Notes: generated by a model from the sequence alone, not told the origin. A DNA stretch of 64,000 bases from Leifsonia xyli subsp. cynodontis DSM 46306 (GCF_000470775.1 NC_022438.1:1860001-1924000), one strand, 5' to 3'; counted from the first letter of the stretch, positions 38,361-50,718 are shown. Program-made: numbers and translations.

Positions 38361-39285
38361 TTAGAGGTGGTTTCAGTAGTCGGCGTGGCGGTGGTTGTTG
38401 TGGCTGGTTAGCGGGGATGCTGGTCGAGTGTCGACGCTTGCTGAGGATCGGTTCATTACGGATATGTTGTGGGAGCGGCTGGAGCCGTTGATTCCGCCTC
38501 GGCCGCCTGTGGTCAATGGGCGGGCTGGGCAGCCTCGGGTTCCTGACCGGAAGGTGTTCGCTGGGATCGTGTTCGTGCTGCTGACGGGGATCCCGTGGAG
38601 AAGCTCCCGCCCGAGTTGGGGTATGGGTCCGGGGTCACTTGTTGGCGGCGTCTGCGTGAATGGTCCGAAGCGGGCGCGTGGGATGCACTGCGGAAGATCA
38701 TGCTCGACGAACTCGGCCAGGCTGGCATGATCGACTGGTCAAGAACCTGCCTGGACTCCGTAAGTGTCCGGGCGAAAAGGGGGGCGATCTCACTGGACCT
38801 AACCCCACGGATCGTGGGAAACGGGGCACCAAGTACCATGTCCTGACCGACCGCAACGGACTCCCGCTGCATGTGGAGATCTCCGGCGCCAACCGACACG
38901 ACTCCATGCTCGTGGAACCTGTGTTAGACAACATCACCGCGATCAAGGGCGTCGGCCGCGGTCGGCCCAGACGCCGCCCGGTTATCTTCCACGCCGATAA
39001 GGCTTACGACAACCGCCGCGTCCGCTGTTACCTGCGTTGTCGTGGGATCAAGGCACGCATCGCACGAATCGGAGTCGACTCCAAACAGTGACTGGGTAAA
39101 CACTGTTGGGTAGTCGAACGCACCATGGCCTGGATCCTCGCCTTCCGGAAACTCGCCACTCGCTACGACCGCACCGCCTCAACGATCACGGCGCTCGTCG
39201 CTCTAGCAATCGCGATCACCAGCGCCCGCAAACTCACCAAAAACGACTACTGAAACCATCTCTAGACTACTGAAACCATCTCTAA
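38361..39285 (+). mobile_element. IS5-family insertion sequence with doubled right end
   Basis: The left terminus TTAGAGGTGGTTTCAGTAGTC starts at 38361. Its inverted counterpart CTACTGAAACCATCTCTA occurs twice at the right (39247-39264 and 39268-39285). One transposase lies between. The flanks are parts of two unrelated genes, so the element marks a deletion or rearrangement junction rather than a simple insertion. The second right end may be a leftover from another copy. Confidence 0.8.
38428..39253 (+). pseudogene. IS5-family transposase, two frameshifts and a nonsense codon
   Basis: From GTG 38428: TLAEDRFITDMLWERLEPLI and FAGIVFVLLTGIPWR. The frame breaks near 38598, before KLPPELGYGSGVTCWRRLRE, and near 38787, before GGDLTGPNPTDRGKRGTKYH. 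A TGA at 39089-39091 follows GVDSKQ, where Arg is usual. The DDE residues can still be placed: Asp in CLDSVSV, Asp in FHADKAYDN and Glu in WVVERTMAW. This is more damage than a programmed frameshift could explain, so it is dead. Confidence 0.85.
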
Positions 39286-39601
39286 GTAAACGGAAGCGTA
39301 GAGCGGAGCACAGTGCCCCGCCAACGCGACCCATCTCGTGGCCCTCTGATACGAGGTGAGCCGGAAAAATATGCGACACAACAACGCCCGCGGTGCATCG
39401 ATCGTTGTCGGGGAGGATGGTCAGCGGCGACCCTGCGATCACCGGAAATTCGTTGCGGCCCAGGCTCCGGGGAGAACGGGGAGAAACAGCCGAAACCGGT
39501 CCCGTGGAGACGATCGAGAACGCGAGAACGGCCACAGCCGATGTCACGATCGCAAGAATGCGGGTTCCCGTCCGCTTCGACCTGCCCCTGGTCGTGTTCA
39601 T
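39286..39601 (-). pseudogene. Secreted chymotrypsin-like (S1) protease, Pat-1/Chp-like, frameshifted and truncated
   Basis: From ATG 39601 a signal peptide (ILAIVTSAVAVLAFSIVSTG) is followed by FPVIAGSPLTIL and DRCTAGVVVS, the usual start of a streptogrisin or Clavibacter Pat-1/Chp serine protease. At the five-base A/T run 39365-39369 the frame slips. The next frame then reads TSYQRATRWVALAGHCAPLY, containing the catalytic-His motif AGHC. The IS5-type element ends the gene a few residues later, so the Asp and Ser parts are gone. An AT-rich stretch upstream (39700-39760) probably held its promoter. Confidence 0.75.
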
Positions 39602-39793
39602 TAGGTACCACCCTCCACCCCCAGAACGCCGATCGCGGCAAACCCCCAGCGGAAGGCGTCGTGGAAGAAGCGCCCGCGACCACGAAGCCCGGCACCACGA
39701 AAATTTTTGATATAAACTTAATTTATAATGTATGGGTGGTTTTATAATGATACAGTCGGGCAATGCAAGACCCCCGAGGGCCCATTGCAGGCG

Positions 39794-39810
39794 TTGAGAA
39801 TTATTCTCAA
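39794..39810. promoter_or_regulatory. 17-base perfect palindrome, candidate regulator site
   Basis: TTGAGAATTATTCTCAA is a perfect odd-length palindrome, 72 bases upstream of the S53 protease ATG, at the edge of a conspicuously AT-rich region. Its form is like Fur-family operators, but no regulator can be named. A GCAATG/CATTGC inverted repeat lies just upstream (about 39761-39790). Confidence 0.5.
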
Positions 39811-39881
39811 TAAGCATTAGGGTGTGTCCTGTCCGGGGAGCTCCTTCCCCGGCCTCCCCCACCCGATCTGCAAAGGTGACG

Positions 39882-41635
39882 ATGCTCTCACACGTCCTTG
39901 TCCGGGCCGCAGCAGGCGCTGCGGCCGCTCTCACGATCGGCGGCCTCGCTCTGGCCGCCGGCCCCGACCCTTCGCGACCCCCCCTGACCGGCTCTGTCCC
40001 GGGCTGGACCGCGACGACGGCCTCGTTGCCCGCCCCCGACGCCGACACGACCCTGGCCGTCGTGCTGCGCGCCGGATCGAGCGCCGCCGAGGCGCGAGCC
40101 GTCGCCGAGTGGCTCGATGGCCACGGGCTCGACGCATCCAGATGGGACGACCGCACCGGCGTCCTCCGGGTGAAAGGCGCACGGTCGCGTGTGGCCGCGG
40201 CCTTCGACACCGCGTTCGCCGTGTACTCGCGGTCATCGGGCTCCACCGTCGCACCGACGACCGCGCTCTCGGTCCCCGCCTCCCTGCCGCAGATCGTCGG
40301 AGTCTCCGGCGTGGTGACGGGAGACGGCTACCGGCCCACGGCGTCGGCGGCGGGGACGCCGGTCGACAGCCCCGACTGCGCGGCCTACTGGGGCGAGAAG
40401 CTCAGCTCGCTGTGGCCCGCTTCCCTCACCGTCGAGCACCGCTCCAACTCGCTGTGCGGCTATTCGCCCAAGCAGCTGCGGGCGGTGCAGCAGGTCCCCG
40501 ACGGCTACCGGGGCGCGGGCACGAAGGTCGCGATCGTGGCGGCCTTCAACGATCCCTCCGTCGCGGCAAACACAGACAAATACTCTCAGCTGATGGGGGA
40601 GCCCGCGCTCACCGATGGCCAGTACGTCCACCACGCGCCGGACCACCCCGCCGTCTCCCGCTGCGGAGGCCCGAACTCGTGGACAGAGGAACAGCACCTG
40701 GACGTGCAGGCGGTCCACGCGATAGCGCCGGAGGCGAAGATCGAGTACTGGGGGCGGAGGACTGCGGAACCACCGCGATGTTCCTGCGCATTCTCGAAGC
40801 GGTCCACGCAGGGCCCGATGTGATCTCCCTCTCCTTCGGCTCGACCGAGAACCTCGACACCGCGGACGATCGGACACTGCTCAACCGCGTGCTCGTCGAG
40901 GCCGCGAGCCGGAACATCTCCGTCTTCGCCTCATCGGGCAACGATGGCGACTACTCGGCCCAGGGCGATCATGCCGCAGGCACGAGCGTCTCCTCACCGG
41001 CTTCGAGCCCGTACCTCACCGCCGTCGGCGGCACGAGCACCGGCCTCGCCCAGGACGGCACGATCGCCGTCGAGGCCGGCTGGGAGATCCAGTCGCGTTT
41101 CGCGCGCACCGGCGGGATCGTCCCGCCCGGGTTCGCCTTCGGATCGGGCGGCGGGGAGTCCGCCGTCGACGACCGCCCGACTTGGCAGCGCACCGCGCTT
41201 CCCAACCGCGCGGGAGCGGGGCGCCTCGTCCCCGATGTCGCGTCTCTCGCCGACCCCAACACGGGTTTCGTCGTCTACGGACCCCACGAGGGCACCACCG
41301 CAGCGGTGAGCCACGGCGGCGACAGCCTCGCGACTCCGATGGTCGCTTCCATGGTGGCTCTCGCCAAAGCGGCGACGGGCGTGAAGATCGGCCTGGCGAG
41401 CCCGGCGCTGTACGCGCTGGCCGGAACGCCCGCGCTCCGCGATGTCGCCCCGGCCTCGGCGGCCACCTGGTCCCCGAAGGGACCGGAGAAGGGCGCGATC
41501 TATCCCGAGACGATCTTCGTCTGGGACACGAAGCCGCAATCGCTGCAGTCCTCGACAGGGTGGGACCCCGTCACCGGCCTCGGCGTGCCCACCGGAATCG
41601 ACTTCATCAAGAACTTCGGAAAGAAGGCGAAATGA
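39882..41635 (+). pseudogene. Secreted S53 (sedolisin/kumamolisin) serine-carboxyl protease, frameshifted
   Basis: A signal peptide (VRAAAGAAAALTIGGLALAA) and a pro-domain precede the catalytic domain. The Glu/Asp pair is in WTEEQHLDVQAVHAIAP (E-x3-D). One extra base at a G-run near 40757 shifts the frame before EDCGTTAMFLRI. The Ser is in HGGDSLATPMVAS (family usual GTS) and the C-terminal calcium site in WDPVTGLGVPTG. The usual SGDSG is SGNDG here. The ATG at 39882 has AAAGG just upstream. The stop overlaps the next gene's ATG. Confidence 0.88.
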
Positions 41636-43658
41636 CCTCACGAACCCTTCTCCGGCGGCCGGCGGCTCGTTTGGCCGCCGCGGCCGTCGCGGCCGCGGCG
41701 ACGGCCGCCGCCCTGCTCCCCGCGACGCTGCTCCCCGCAGCGCCGGCCGCCGCGGCCACAGCAGCGACGTACAGCGCGTCCGGAGTCGAGATCATCGACA
41801 TCGACGACGATACCCTCCAGGCGCCGAAACCCTCCGTCTCGTGGACGACCGGCGCCGGGGCGTCGTCGCAGCTCGACGCCACCGGCGACGTGCTGAGGCT
41901 GAACACCACCCGCACCAGCGACCTGGCCGTCACAGCCGGCCCCACCGGTGCGACCGCGGCCATCGGCTCCGGCGAGTTCACCCTCCGCGACCGTGTGCCC
42001 GTGACCTTCCGCGGCCTGAGCGTGAGCTGCGGTCCGACACAGGCGTCCGTGGTCTCCTTCACCGCGCTCACGGTGAACGGGACGGACATCACGGCGACAG
42101 CGACGGCGACACCGGGATTCACCTACCAACTGCCCAGTTCCCGTACGGGGCGACCAAGATCATCGTCGGTGAGCGCACGACCAACAAAGACGGCTCCATC
42201 ACCACGACCGCGCTGCGCGTCGAGGCGGAGGCGGGAGCCTCCGAGATCTGGCGCATCCGCGCGGGCCAGATCACCTGCCCGGCTGTGGCTCCGGCCCCCG
42301 CTCGCGTCACGGCGACAGGGGTCCGGGTGACAGCCCCCGACGGGTCGGCGCTTGTGGCCGGCGAGCCGAGTGTGTCCGGGGAGGGGCAGACCAAGACGGC
42401 CTCCACCGTCGACGCCGCGAGCAGCTACCCGGCGCACGCCAAGAATGTGAGCGTCACGACCGCGACGGACGGAAGCGCCTCGGTGGGGATCGGCGAGTTC
42501 ACCCAAGTGCCCGACCAGACCTCCGGTGTGGGCGAGTACCGGTGGAACGCTCTCCGCGTCTACGGCCTCCGGCTCTCGGTGGCGGCCGACGGCTCCTCGA
42601 CAGTGACGTTCGACAACACATCGAGCGCTGTCTTCGCCAACGGGGTCTGGGTCAACACCGCCACGGACCTCTACACCGGTCTGGACTCCGACGGTGCGGA
42701 GCGAGTGCGGGTCCACTTCAACGAGCGGACCACAGCAGCGGACGGATCGGTCACGATCAACGCCCTCCGCTACGAGGATCTGACCCACGCGAACCCGGGC
42801 GTCACACTCGGAACGGTCGTGCTCGCCCCACCCAAAGCCACCACACCGGCCAAACCAGCGGACCCGGCGAATCCGGGCGAGACGGGAACACTGCCCGCCT
42901 GGAACTCGTATGGCGTCGCGGCGACCGGGCCCAGCCCCGTGAGACCTGTCGCTGTGTCGCGGGCGACGGCTCAGCCCCAGAAGAGCGCGAAGACGCTCGC
43001 CACTGCGGCAGAGGAGAGCGCTTCGGCTCCCACAGCCGGCGATGGCAACGCGGGCCAGATCGCGGTCAGCTCGGTGACCACGACCTCCAGCGCCACCGGC
43101 GCGAGCGCTGCGGTCGGACGACTCCGATTGTACCCCGGCACCACCGTCGAGGTCGCCCTCAAGAACCTGCTGGTGAAGGCCTCGGGCGCCGGTGTCGTCG
43201 TCTCCTCGGACGGCGGGACGCTGGCCGGCCAGCCTCTCGCCGCCGGAGCGATCGCCCCGAACACCCGGATCGACGTGCCGGGGACGACGATCGGCGTCGT
43301 CCTGAACGAGCAGTCCCGCAACGGAAGCGAGGTGACCGTCCACGGCCTTCACCTCACCGATGCGTCCGGGCTTGCCACGGATGTGGTCGCGGCGGTGCTC
43401 ACCACGGCGGCGGTGCCCGTCGACTCGACGCCGACGCTGACGCCGGCGCGCACGGGTCCTGGCGGCGGACTCGTGCCCGGTGCTCTCGCGCCGGACGGCA
43501 GGAGCCCGGCCGGAAGAGGCGACGCCGGCTCCTCAGCGCTCGCGAGCACCGGCTCGACAGTGGCGCCAGAGCTGCTCGTGGCGGCAGGCGTCCTGATCGC
43601 GGCCGGAACAGGGATCGCCGTGTTCCGCCGCCGCCGCGTTCCCCCGACGCAGGACTGA
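41632..43658 (+). pseudogene. Sortase-anchored surface protein (choice-of-anchor P-like repeats), frameshifted
   Basis: About 675 residues if joined. A signal peptide (LAAAAVAAAATAAALLPATL) is followed by three related beta-rich modules, each ending in a similar motif: IIVGERTTNKDGSITTTAL, VHFNERTTAADGSVTINAL and VVLNEQSRNGSEVTVHGL. The C-terminus has LASTG (an LAXTG sortase signal), a hydrophobic helix (ELLVAAGVLIAAGTGIAVF) and RRRR. The frame breaks near 42125, inside the first module. The ATGA overlap with the S53 gene couples the two. Confidence 0.82.
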
Positions 43659-43664
43659 CCTGCG

Positions 43665-43724
43665 GAAACGGAGGCGGTGGTCGGACAAGCGCGCCCGTGC
43701 GCGACTTGTCCGGCCGCCGCTTTC
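43665..43724 (+). terminator. Long hairpin after the surface protein gene
   Basis: GGCGGTGGTCGGACAAGCGC pairs imperfectly with GCGCGACTTGTCCGGCCGCC, with flanking GAAACGG and a TTTC end, just after the stop at 43658. The rest of the gap to 43874 shows nothing. Confidence 0.65.
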
Positions 43725-43874
43725 GCGGTCCCCGAATGTGCGCGCAGCAGCGTGCTCCGACGGCACCGGTCGCTCCTCGCGGGGCCAGACCGTGGCGACC
43801 TTGGCGCATCGGGGCCGCTGGTCCCTGTCGGATTTCCGCGAGTGGATGTCGGGAGTCCGGCCTAGAGTCGAACC

Positions 43875-44370
43875 ATGAGCACTTCATCCGGCTACCTCCT
43901 CCGCGTCCCGAGCCCCATCGGGCGGATCGAGCTGACCGGCGACGGCGAGGCCGTCACCTCTCTCGATCGCCCGCGGTGGAATCCTGCCACACGATGAGCG
44001 CCCCGAACGCACAACCGCCGTCCTCGACGACGCTGCCGAGCAACTCGCCCAGTACTTCGCGGGCGACCGGCGCGACTTCGACCTCCCGCTGCGTCTCGGG
44101 GGCACGCCGTTCCGCCGCGCGGTGTGGGAGCGGCTGGCCGGTTTGGGGTTCGGCACGCTCACAACGTACGGCGAGCTGGGTCTCGCCCTCGGCCATGCGG
44201 GGTACGGCCGGGCCATCGGCGGCGCGGTCGACGCCAACCCCGTGCCGATCATCGTCGGCTGCCACCGCGTGCTGTCCTCCTCCGGCACGGTCACCGGCTA
44301 CTTCGGCGGCGAAGGCATCCCCACCAAGCTGTGGCTGCTGGAGTACGAGGGAACGACGCTGGCCGCATGA
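43875..44370 (+). pseudogene. ogt: O6-methylguanine-DNA methyltransferase, frameshifted
   Basis: From ATG 43875: SGYLLRVPSPIGRIELTGDG. An indel near 43965 shifts the frame before ARGGILPHDERPERTTAVL. The C-terminal domain is complete (FRRAVWERLAGLGFGTLTTY, GRAIGGAVDANPVPIIVGCH, GYFGGEGIPTKLWLLEYE). The acceptor Cys is present in GCHRV, where PCHRV is usual. 496 bases is not a multiple of three, which confirms one net indel. The stop overlaps tag (ATGA). Confidence 0.85.
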
Positions 44371-44983
44371 GCGAGAACCCCACCACCGCACCGCCGGCCG
44401 CCTCGATCCGTCCGGCGGCGGTCATCGGCCACGACGGCCTCCAGCGCTGCCCCTGGCCCGCGAACGACGCCGAGTAGATCCGCTATACCACGACGAGGAG
44501 TGGGGAACTCCCCAGCGCGACCCGAAGGCCCTCTAAGAGAAGATCTGCCTCGAAGGCTTCCAGGCCGGCCTCTCCTGGATCATGATCCTCCGCCGCCGAC
44601 CGGCCTTCCGCGAGGTGTTCCTGGGCTTCCAGCCGGAGCGGGTCACGGCGATGACCGAAGACGACGTCCTCCGCCTGCTGCAGGACGAGCGGATCATCCG
44701 CCACCGCGGCAAAATCGAGGCGACCATCGCGAACGCCCACGCGGTCCTGAAGCTGGATGTCCCGCTCGATGAGCTCCTGTGGGGCTTCGCTCCCCGGAAG
44801 GCCGCCCCCCGCCCCCAGGCGTGGTCGGAGGCCCCGGCGGTGACAGCGGAATCCACGGCGCTGAGCACAGAGCTCCGCCGTCGCGGCTTCCGCTTCGTCG
44901 GCCCGACCACGATGTACGCGCTGATGCAGGCGACCGGAATGGTGGACGACCACGTCGAGGGATGTTTCCGCGCGGCGCAGTGA
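44367..44983 (+). pseudogene. tag: DNA-3-methyladenine glycosylase I, nonsense and frameshift
   Basis: The start region ends RCPWPANDAE followed by TAG (44475-44477). In another frame the text resumes as PLYHDEEWGTPQRDPKAL, meets TAA at 44535-44537, then continues EKICLEGFQAGLSWIMILRR, the core of Tag glycosylases. The rest is open (FREVFLGFQPERVTAMTEDD, FRFVGPTTMYALMQATGMV). Three separate lesions make this clearly dead. It is coupled to ogt, so both direct and base-excision alkylation repair from this locus are gone. Confidence 0.88.
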
Positions 44984-45002
44984 GACCTCGCGCGCGGCGC
45001 GT

Positions 45003-45797
45003 TCATCGCCGCAGCACGGCCCGGAGCCTGCCGGGCGAGCCCGCCACATCGGGGACGATGAGCTCCAAATCGCGGCTGCCGTCGGCTGCGCGGGTCAAGG
45101 CGTAGCCCTCATCCGATGCCCAGGCAAGCAGATCGTCCGTCGTGGCGAGGTCGGCGCCGGCCTCCACGAGGGCCCGGGTCAGAAGACCCTTGGCCTGCTT
45201 GTTGAAGTGGTTGAGCGCGCGGACCGTGCCCGATTCGTCCCGCGCGAGAACCCGCACAGAGTGGGCTTCCTCCCGCAGCGGAAGCGGCGCGAGCGCAGCG
45301 TACCCTTCCGAGCGCAGGTCGAGGATGAGCCCCGGATGCGATCCCAGAACCGCAGCGCCCGGCTCTGCCCAGCGTCTCTTCAGCGACGGCGAAAGCCGCG
45401 AGTCGAACGAGAGCCGGTAGGCCGGAAGGGGATCGGCCGCGCCGACCACCCCAAACAACGCCGACTGGATGGCGACAGCGGAGACCGCGAACCGCCACTG
45501 CTCCTCGGTGAAGCCGTCCGCCTCCAGCGCGTCGTAGAGCACACCCGTGTAGCGCAGGAGCGCCGGCATCGTCGGCGCGGACTCCAGCGCACGGTTGCGA
45601 TCGACCTCCGCGGCCTGCTTCGGCCCGAGCTTCAGCGCTTTGACGGCAGCGTCCCGGTCGGCGCAGAGCGAGACGAGATCGGCGAGCACGGCTGCCCGGA
45701 CAGGGGCGAGCGCCGCGAACCCGAGCCGGTCGAGGACGAGCGGGACCGGTGCTCCCCCGTCTCTCTTCGTCTCAGAGGGCGGGAGAAGGATGAGCAC
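45003..45797 (-). CDS. yaaA: YaaA-family peroxide stress protein (DUF328)
   Basis: 264 residues, intact. The N-terminal MLILLPPSETKRDGG is the family signature. Further matches are RYTGVLYDALEADGF, SALFGVVGAADPLPAYRLSF and HFNKQAKGLLTRAL. E. coli YaaA limits free intracellular iron after peroxide exposure and binds DNA; the same role here is inference. It starts one base from the kinase gene stop, so the two are probably co-transcribed. Confidence 0.9.
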   Translation of the reverse strand: MLILLPPSETKRDGGAPVPLVLDRLGFAALAPVRAAVLADLVSLCADRDAAVKALKLGPKQAAEVDRNRALESAPTMPALLRYTGVLYDALEADGFTEEQWRFAVSAVAIQSALFGVVGAADPLPAYRLSFDSRLSPSLKRRWAEPGAAVLGSHPGLILDLRSEGYAALAPLPLREEAHSVRVLARDESGTVRALNHFNKQAKGLLTRALVEAGADLATTDDLLAWASDEGYALTRAADGSRDLELIVPDVAGSPGRLRAVLRR

Positions 45798-45798
45798 G

Positions 45799-46356
45799 CT
45801 ATCCCTCCAGGAAAGCGTGCGCGGCGTTGACGTTCTCGCCGAGCGGCCGCGAGGTGTCGAGGGTCACGCGCGGCAGAGAGGCGCAGGACCCTGTCCACTC
45901 CGCGTAGTCCTCGATGCTCTGCTCGACCGCGTACGCGGCGATCACACCGGTACGGTGGGAGAGGCGCTCGCCGTGCAGCTCTTCGTCCGAGCAGACGGTC
46001 TCGATGACTCGCAGCTTGACACCGCAGCGCTCTGCGAGGGCCTTCCACTGCAATCGGGCAGGCTCGACGGCGTTGACGGCGTCCACGATGACCGAGTGGC
46101 CCGCCAGCAGCACGTGCTCGGACATCGTTTCGGCCACCAGATACGCAGCGAGTCCGGTCGGCTGGTCGTCGTCGATGCCGGCGCGCAGGATGGCGGCCTC
46201 GATCGGGTCGACAGAGATCACCGCGGCGCCCAGACGCGCGGCCACGATCCCGGCGATCGTGGACTTGCCGGAGCCCGGCAACCCCGCTGTGACGACGAGG
46301 ACGGGGACACGCATGTCACCGAACTGCCGTTCCACCGGGGCCGCCCGCTCCGCCAT
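45799..46356 (-). CDS. P-loop kinase-like ATPase
   Basis: 185 residues. Walker A is TAGLPGSGKSTIAG (about residue 25), followed by a second-strand Asp (AVISVDPIEAAIL) and LAGHSVIVDAVN, as in AAA_33/zeta-toxin-like small kinases. The substrate is unknown. ATG 46356 is one base from the end of atpC, so it sits at the tail of the ATP synthase operon. MRVPVLVVTAG (14 codons later) is an alternative start. Intact. Confidence 0.75.
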   Translation of the reverse strand: MAERAAPVERQFGDMRVPVLVVTAGLPGSGKSTIAGIVAARLGAAVISVDPIEAAILRAGIDDDQPTGLAAYLVAETMSEHVLLAGHSVIVDAVNAVEPARLQWKALAERCGVKLRVIETVCSDEELHGERLSHRTGVIAAYAVEQSIEDYAEWTGSCASLPRVTLDTSRPLGENVNAAHAFLEG

Positions 46357-46357
46357 G

Positions 46358-46633
46358 TCAGACGAGCTCCGCCTGCCGGGCCACGACGATGACCACGTTG
46401 TTCTCCACAGAGAGGAACCCGTCGTCGGCCTGCGCCGCGATCGACTCCCCGCCGTTCAGGGTCACGCGCACCTCGCCGGAGGCGAGAATGGCGAGCAGCG
46501 GCTCGTGACCGGGCAGTATGCCGATCTGCCCCTCCACGGTGCGCGCGACGACCATTTTCGCCTCGCCCGACCACACTTCGTGGTCGGCGGCGACAACGCT
46601 GACACGGAGGCTACTGGCGCCGGGGACTGCCAT
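46358..46633 (-). CDS. atpC: ATP synthase epsilon subunit
   Basis: 91 residues of the F1 central stalk: SLRVSVVAADHEVWSGEAKM, QIGILPGHEPLLAILASGEV and GFLSVENNVVIVVARQAEL. Only the N-terminal beta-sandwich is present; the C-terminal helical hairpin that inhibits the enzyme in E. coli is absent, as in several actinobacteria. ATG 46633 lies just after the atpD stop, with AAGGAG inside the end of atpD. Confidence 0.94.
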   Translation of the reverse strand: MAVPGASSLRVSVVAADHEVWSGEAKMVVARTVEGQIGILPGHEPLLAILASGEVRVTLNGGESIAAQADDGFLSVENNVVIVVARQAELV

Positions 46634-46635
46634 GC

Positions 46636-49036
<2,401 letters not shown>

Positions 49037-49062
49037 GTGTCTTCCTCAGTTCCTCTGGCGGC

Positions 49063-50718
49063 TCAGCGCTTCGCCTTGACGATGCGCTCCTGGTTGACAT
49101 CCTCTTCGGCGATGGCCTCGAACTCCTCGCGCCCGACCGAGGAGAGCGGCTTGCCCTCACCTGTCTGGAACTCGAGCTTGAAGGCGTCCACCTCGCCGGC
49201 GAGCTTCTCCACGGTGTCGTCGTCCAGGACGTTCGTCTCGCGGAGCGTGGTCAGGATGTCGGTGTTGCGGCGCAGGTGGTCGAGCAGCTCGGACTCGAAG
49301 CGCAGCACATCCTCGACGGCGACCTCGTCGAGTTTGCCGTTGGTGCCGGCCCAGATCGAGACGACCTGCTCCTCCACCGGGAACGGCGAGTACTGCGGCT
49401 GTTTGAGCAGCTCGGTGAGACGCGCGCCACGGGCGAGCTGACGACGGCTGGCGGCGTCGAGGTCGGAGGCGAACATCGCGAAGGCTTCGAGCGAGCGGTA
49501 CTGCGCCAGCTCCAGCTTGAGCGTGCCGGAGACCTTCTTGATCGACTTGACCTGCGCGTCGCCACCGACACGGGAGACCGAGATGCCGACGTCCACGGCG
49601 GGACGCTGATTGGCGTTGAAGAGGTCGGACTGGAGGAAGATCTGGCCGTCGGTGATCGAGATCACGTTGGTCGGGATGTACGCCGAGACGTCGTTCGCCT
49701 TGGTCTCGATGATCGGCAGACCGGTCATCGAGCCGGCGCCCAGCTCGTCGGAGAGCTTGGCGCAACGCTCCAGCAGGCGGGAGTGCAGGTAGAAGACGTC
49801 GCCCGGGTAAGCCTCGCGCCCCGGCGGACGGCGCAGGAGCAGCGACACGGCGCGGTAGGCCTCGGCCTGCTTAGACAGGTCATCGAAGATGATCAGGACG
49901 TGCTTGCCGCCGTACATCCAGTGCTGGCCGATGGCCGAGCCGGTGTAGGGGGCGAGGTACTTGAAGCCGGCCGGGTCGGAGGCGGGGGCCGCGACGATGG
50001 TGGTGTACTCCATCGCACCGGCGTCTTCGAGCGCGCCCTTGACCGAGGCGATGGTGGAGCCCTTCTGGCCGATGGCGACGTAGATGCAGCGGACCTGTTT
50101 GTCGACGTCGCCCGACTCCCAGTTGGCCTTCTGGTTGATGATCGTGTCGATCGCGATGGCCGTCTTGCCGGTCTGGCGGTCGCCGATGATCAGCTGGCGC
50201 TGTCCGCGGCCGACGGGGATCATGGCGTCGATCGCCTTGATGCCGGTCTGGAGAGGCTCATGCACCGACTTGCGCTGCATGACGCCGGGGGCCTGGAGCT
50301 CGAGCTCGCGGCGGCCCTCCGAGGCGATCTCGCCGAGGCCGTCGATCGGGTTGCCCAGCGGGTCGACCACGCGGCCGAGGTAGCCGTCGCTGACGGGGAC
50401 GGAGAGGACCTCGCCGGTGCGGGTCACCTCCATGCCCTCGACGATCTCGTCGAACTCGCCGAGGACGACGACGCCGACCTCGTTCTCGTCGAGGTTCTGG
50501 GCCAGGCCCAGGGTGCCGTTCGCGAAGCGGATGAGCTCGTTGGCCATCACGCCGGGGAGGCCCTCGACGTGGGCGATGCCGTCGGAGGCGTCGAGGACGT
50601 GTCCGACCTCGGAGGTCTCGGCCTTCGCGGGCTCGTAAGCGGAGACGAAATCCTTGAGCGCGTCCCGGATTTCGTCAGCGCTTATGGAGATTCTGGGGCT
50701 GCTCGAAATGTCTGCCAT
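49063..50718 (-). CDS. atpA: ATP synthase alpha subunit
   Basis: 551 residues, the non-catalytic nucleotide-binding F1 subunit. Walker [16 protein letters not shown] (about residue 175), [40 protein letters not shown] and the C-terminal VNQERI are visible. The C-terminus carries a short extension beyond the E. coli protein. Intact. Confidence 0.98.
   Translation of the reverse strand: MADISSSPRISISADEIRDALKDFVSAYEPAKAETSEVGHVLDASDGIAHVEGLPGVMANELIRFANGTLGLAQNLDENEVGVVVLGEFDEIVEGMEVTRTGEVLSVPVSDGYLGRVVDPLGNPIDGLGEIASEGRRELELQAPGVMQRKSVHEPLQTGIKAIDAMIPVGRGQRQLIIGDRQTGKTAIAIDTIINQKANWESGDVDKQVRCIYVAIGQKGSTIASVKGALEDAGAMEYTTIVAAPASDPAGFKYLAPYTGSAIGQHWMYGGKHVLIIFDDLSKQAEAYRAVSLLLRRPPGREAYPGDVFYLHSRLLERCAKLSDELGAGSMTGLPIIETKANDVSAYIPTNVISITDGQIFLQSDLFNANQRPAVDVGISVSRVGGDAQVKSIKKVSGTLKLELAQYRSLEAFAMFASDLDAASRRQLARGARLTELLKQPQYSPFPVEEQVVSIWAGTNGKLDEVAVEDVLRFESELLDHLRRNTDILTTLRETNVLDDDTVEKLAGEVDAFKLEFQTGEGKPLSSVGREEFEAIAEEDVNQERIVKAKR

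Noticed and set aside
38428..39253. Programmed frameshifting in the IS5-type transposase
   Set aside because: Some IS5 members do use one frameshift, but here there are two shifts plus a nonsense codon, and no slippery heptamer with a following stem was evident.
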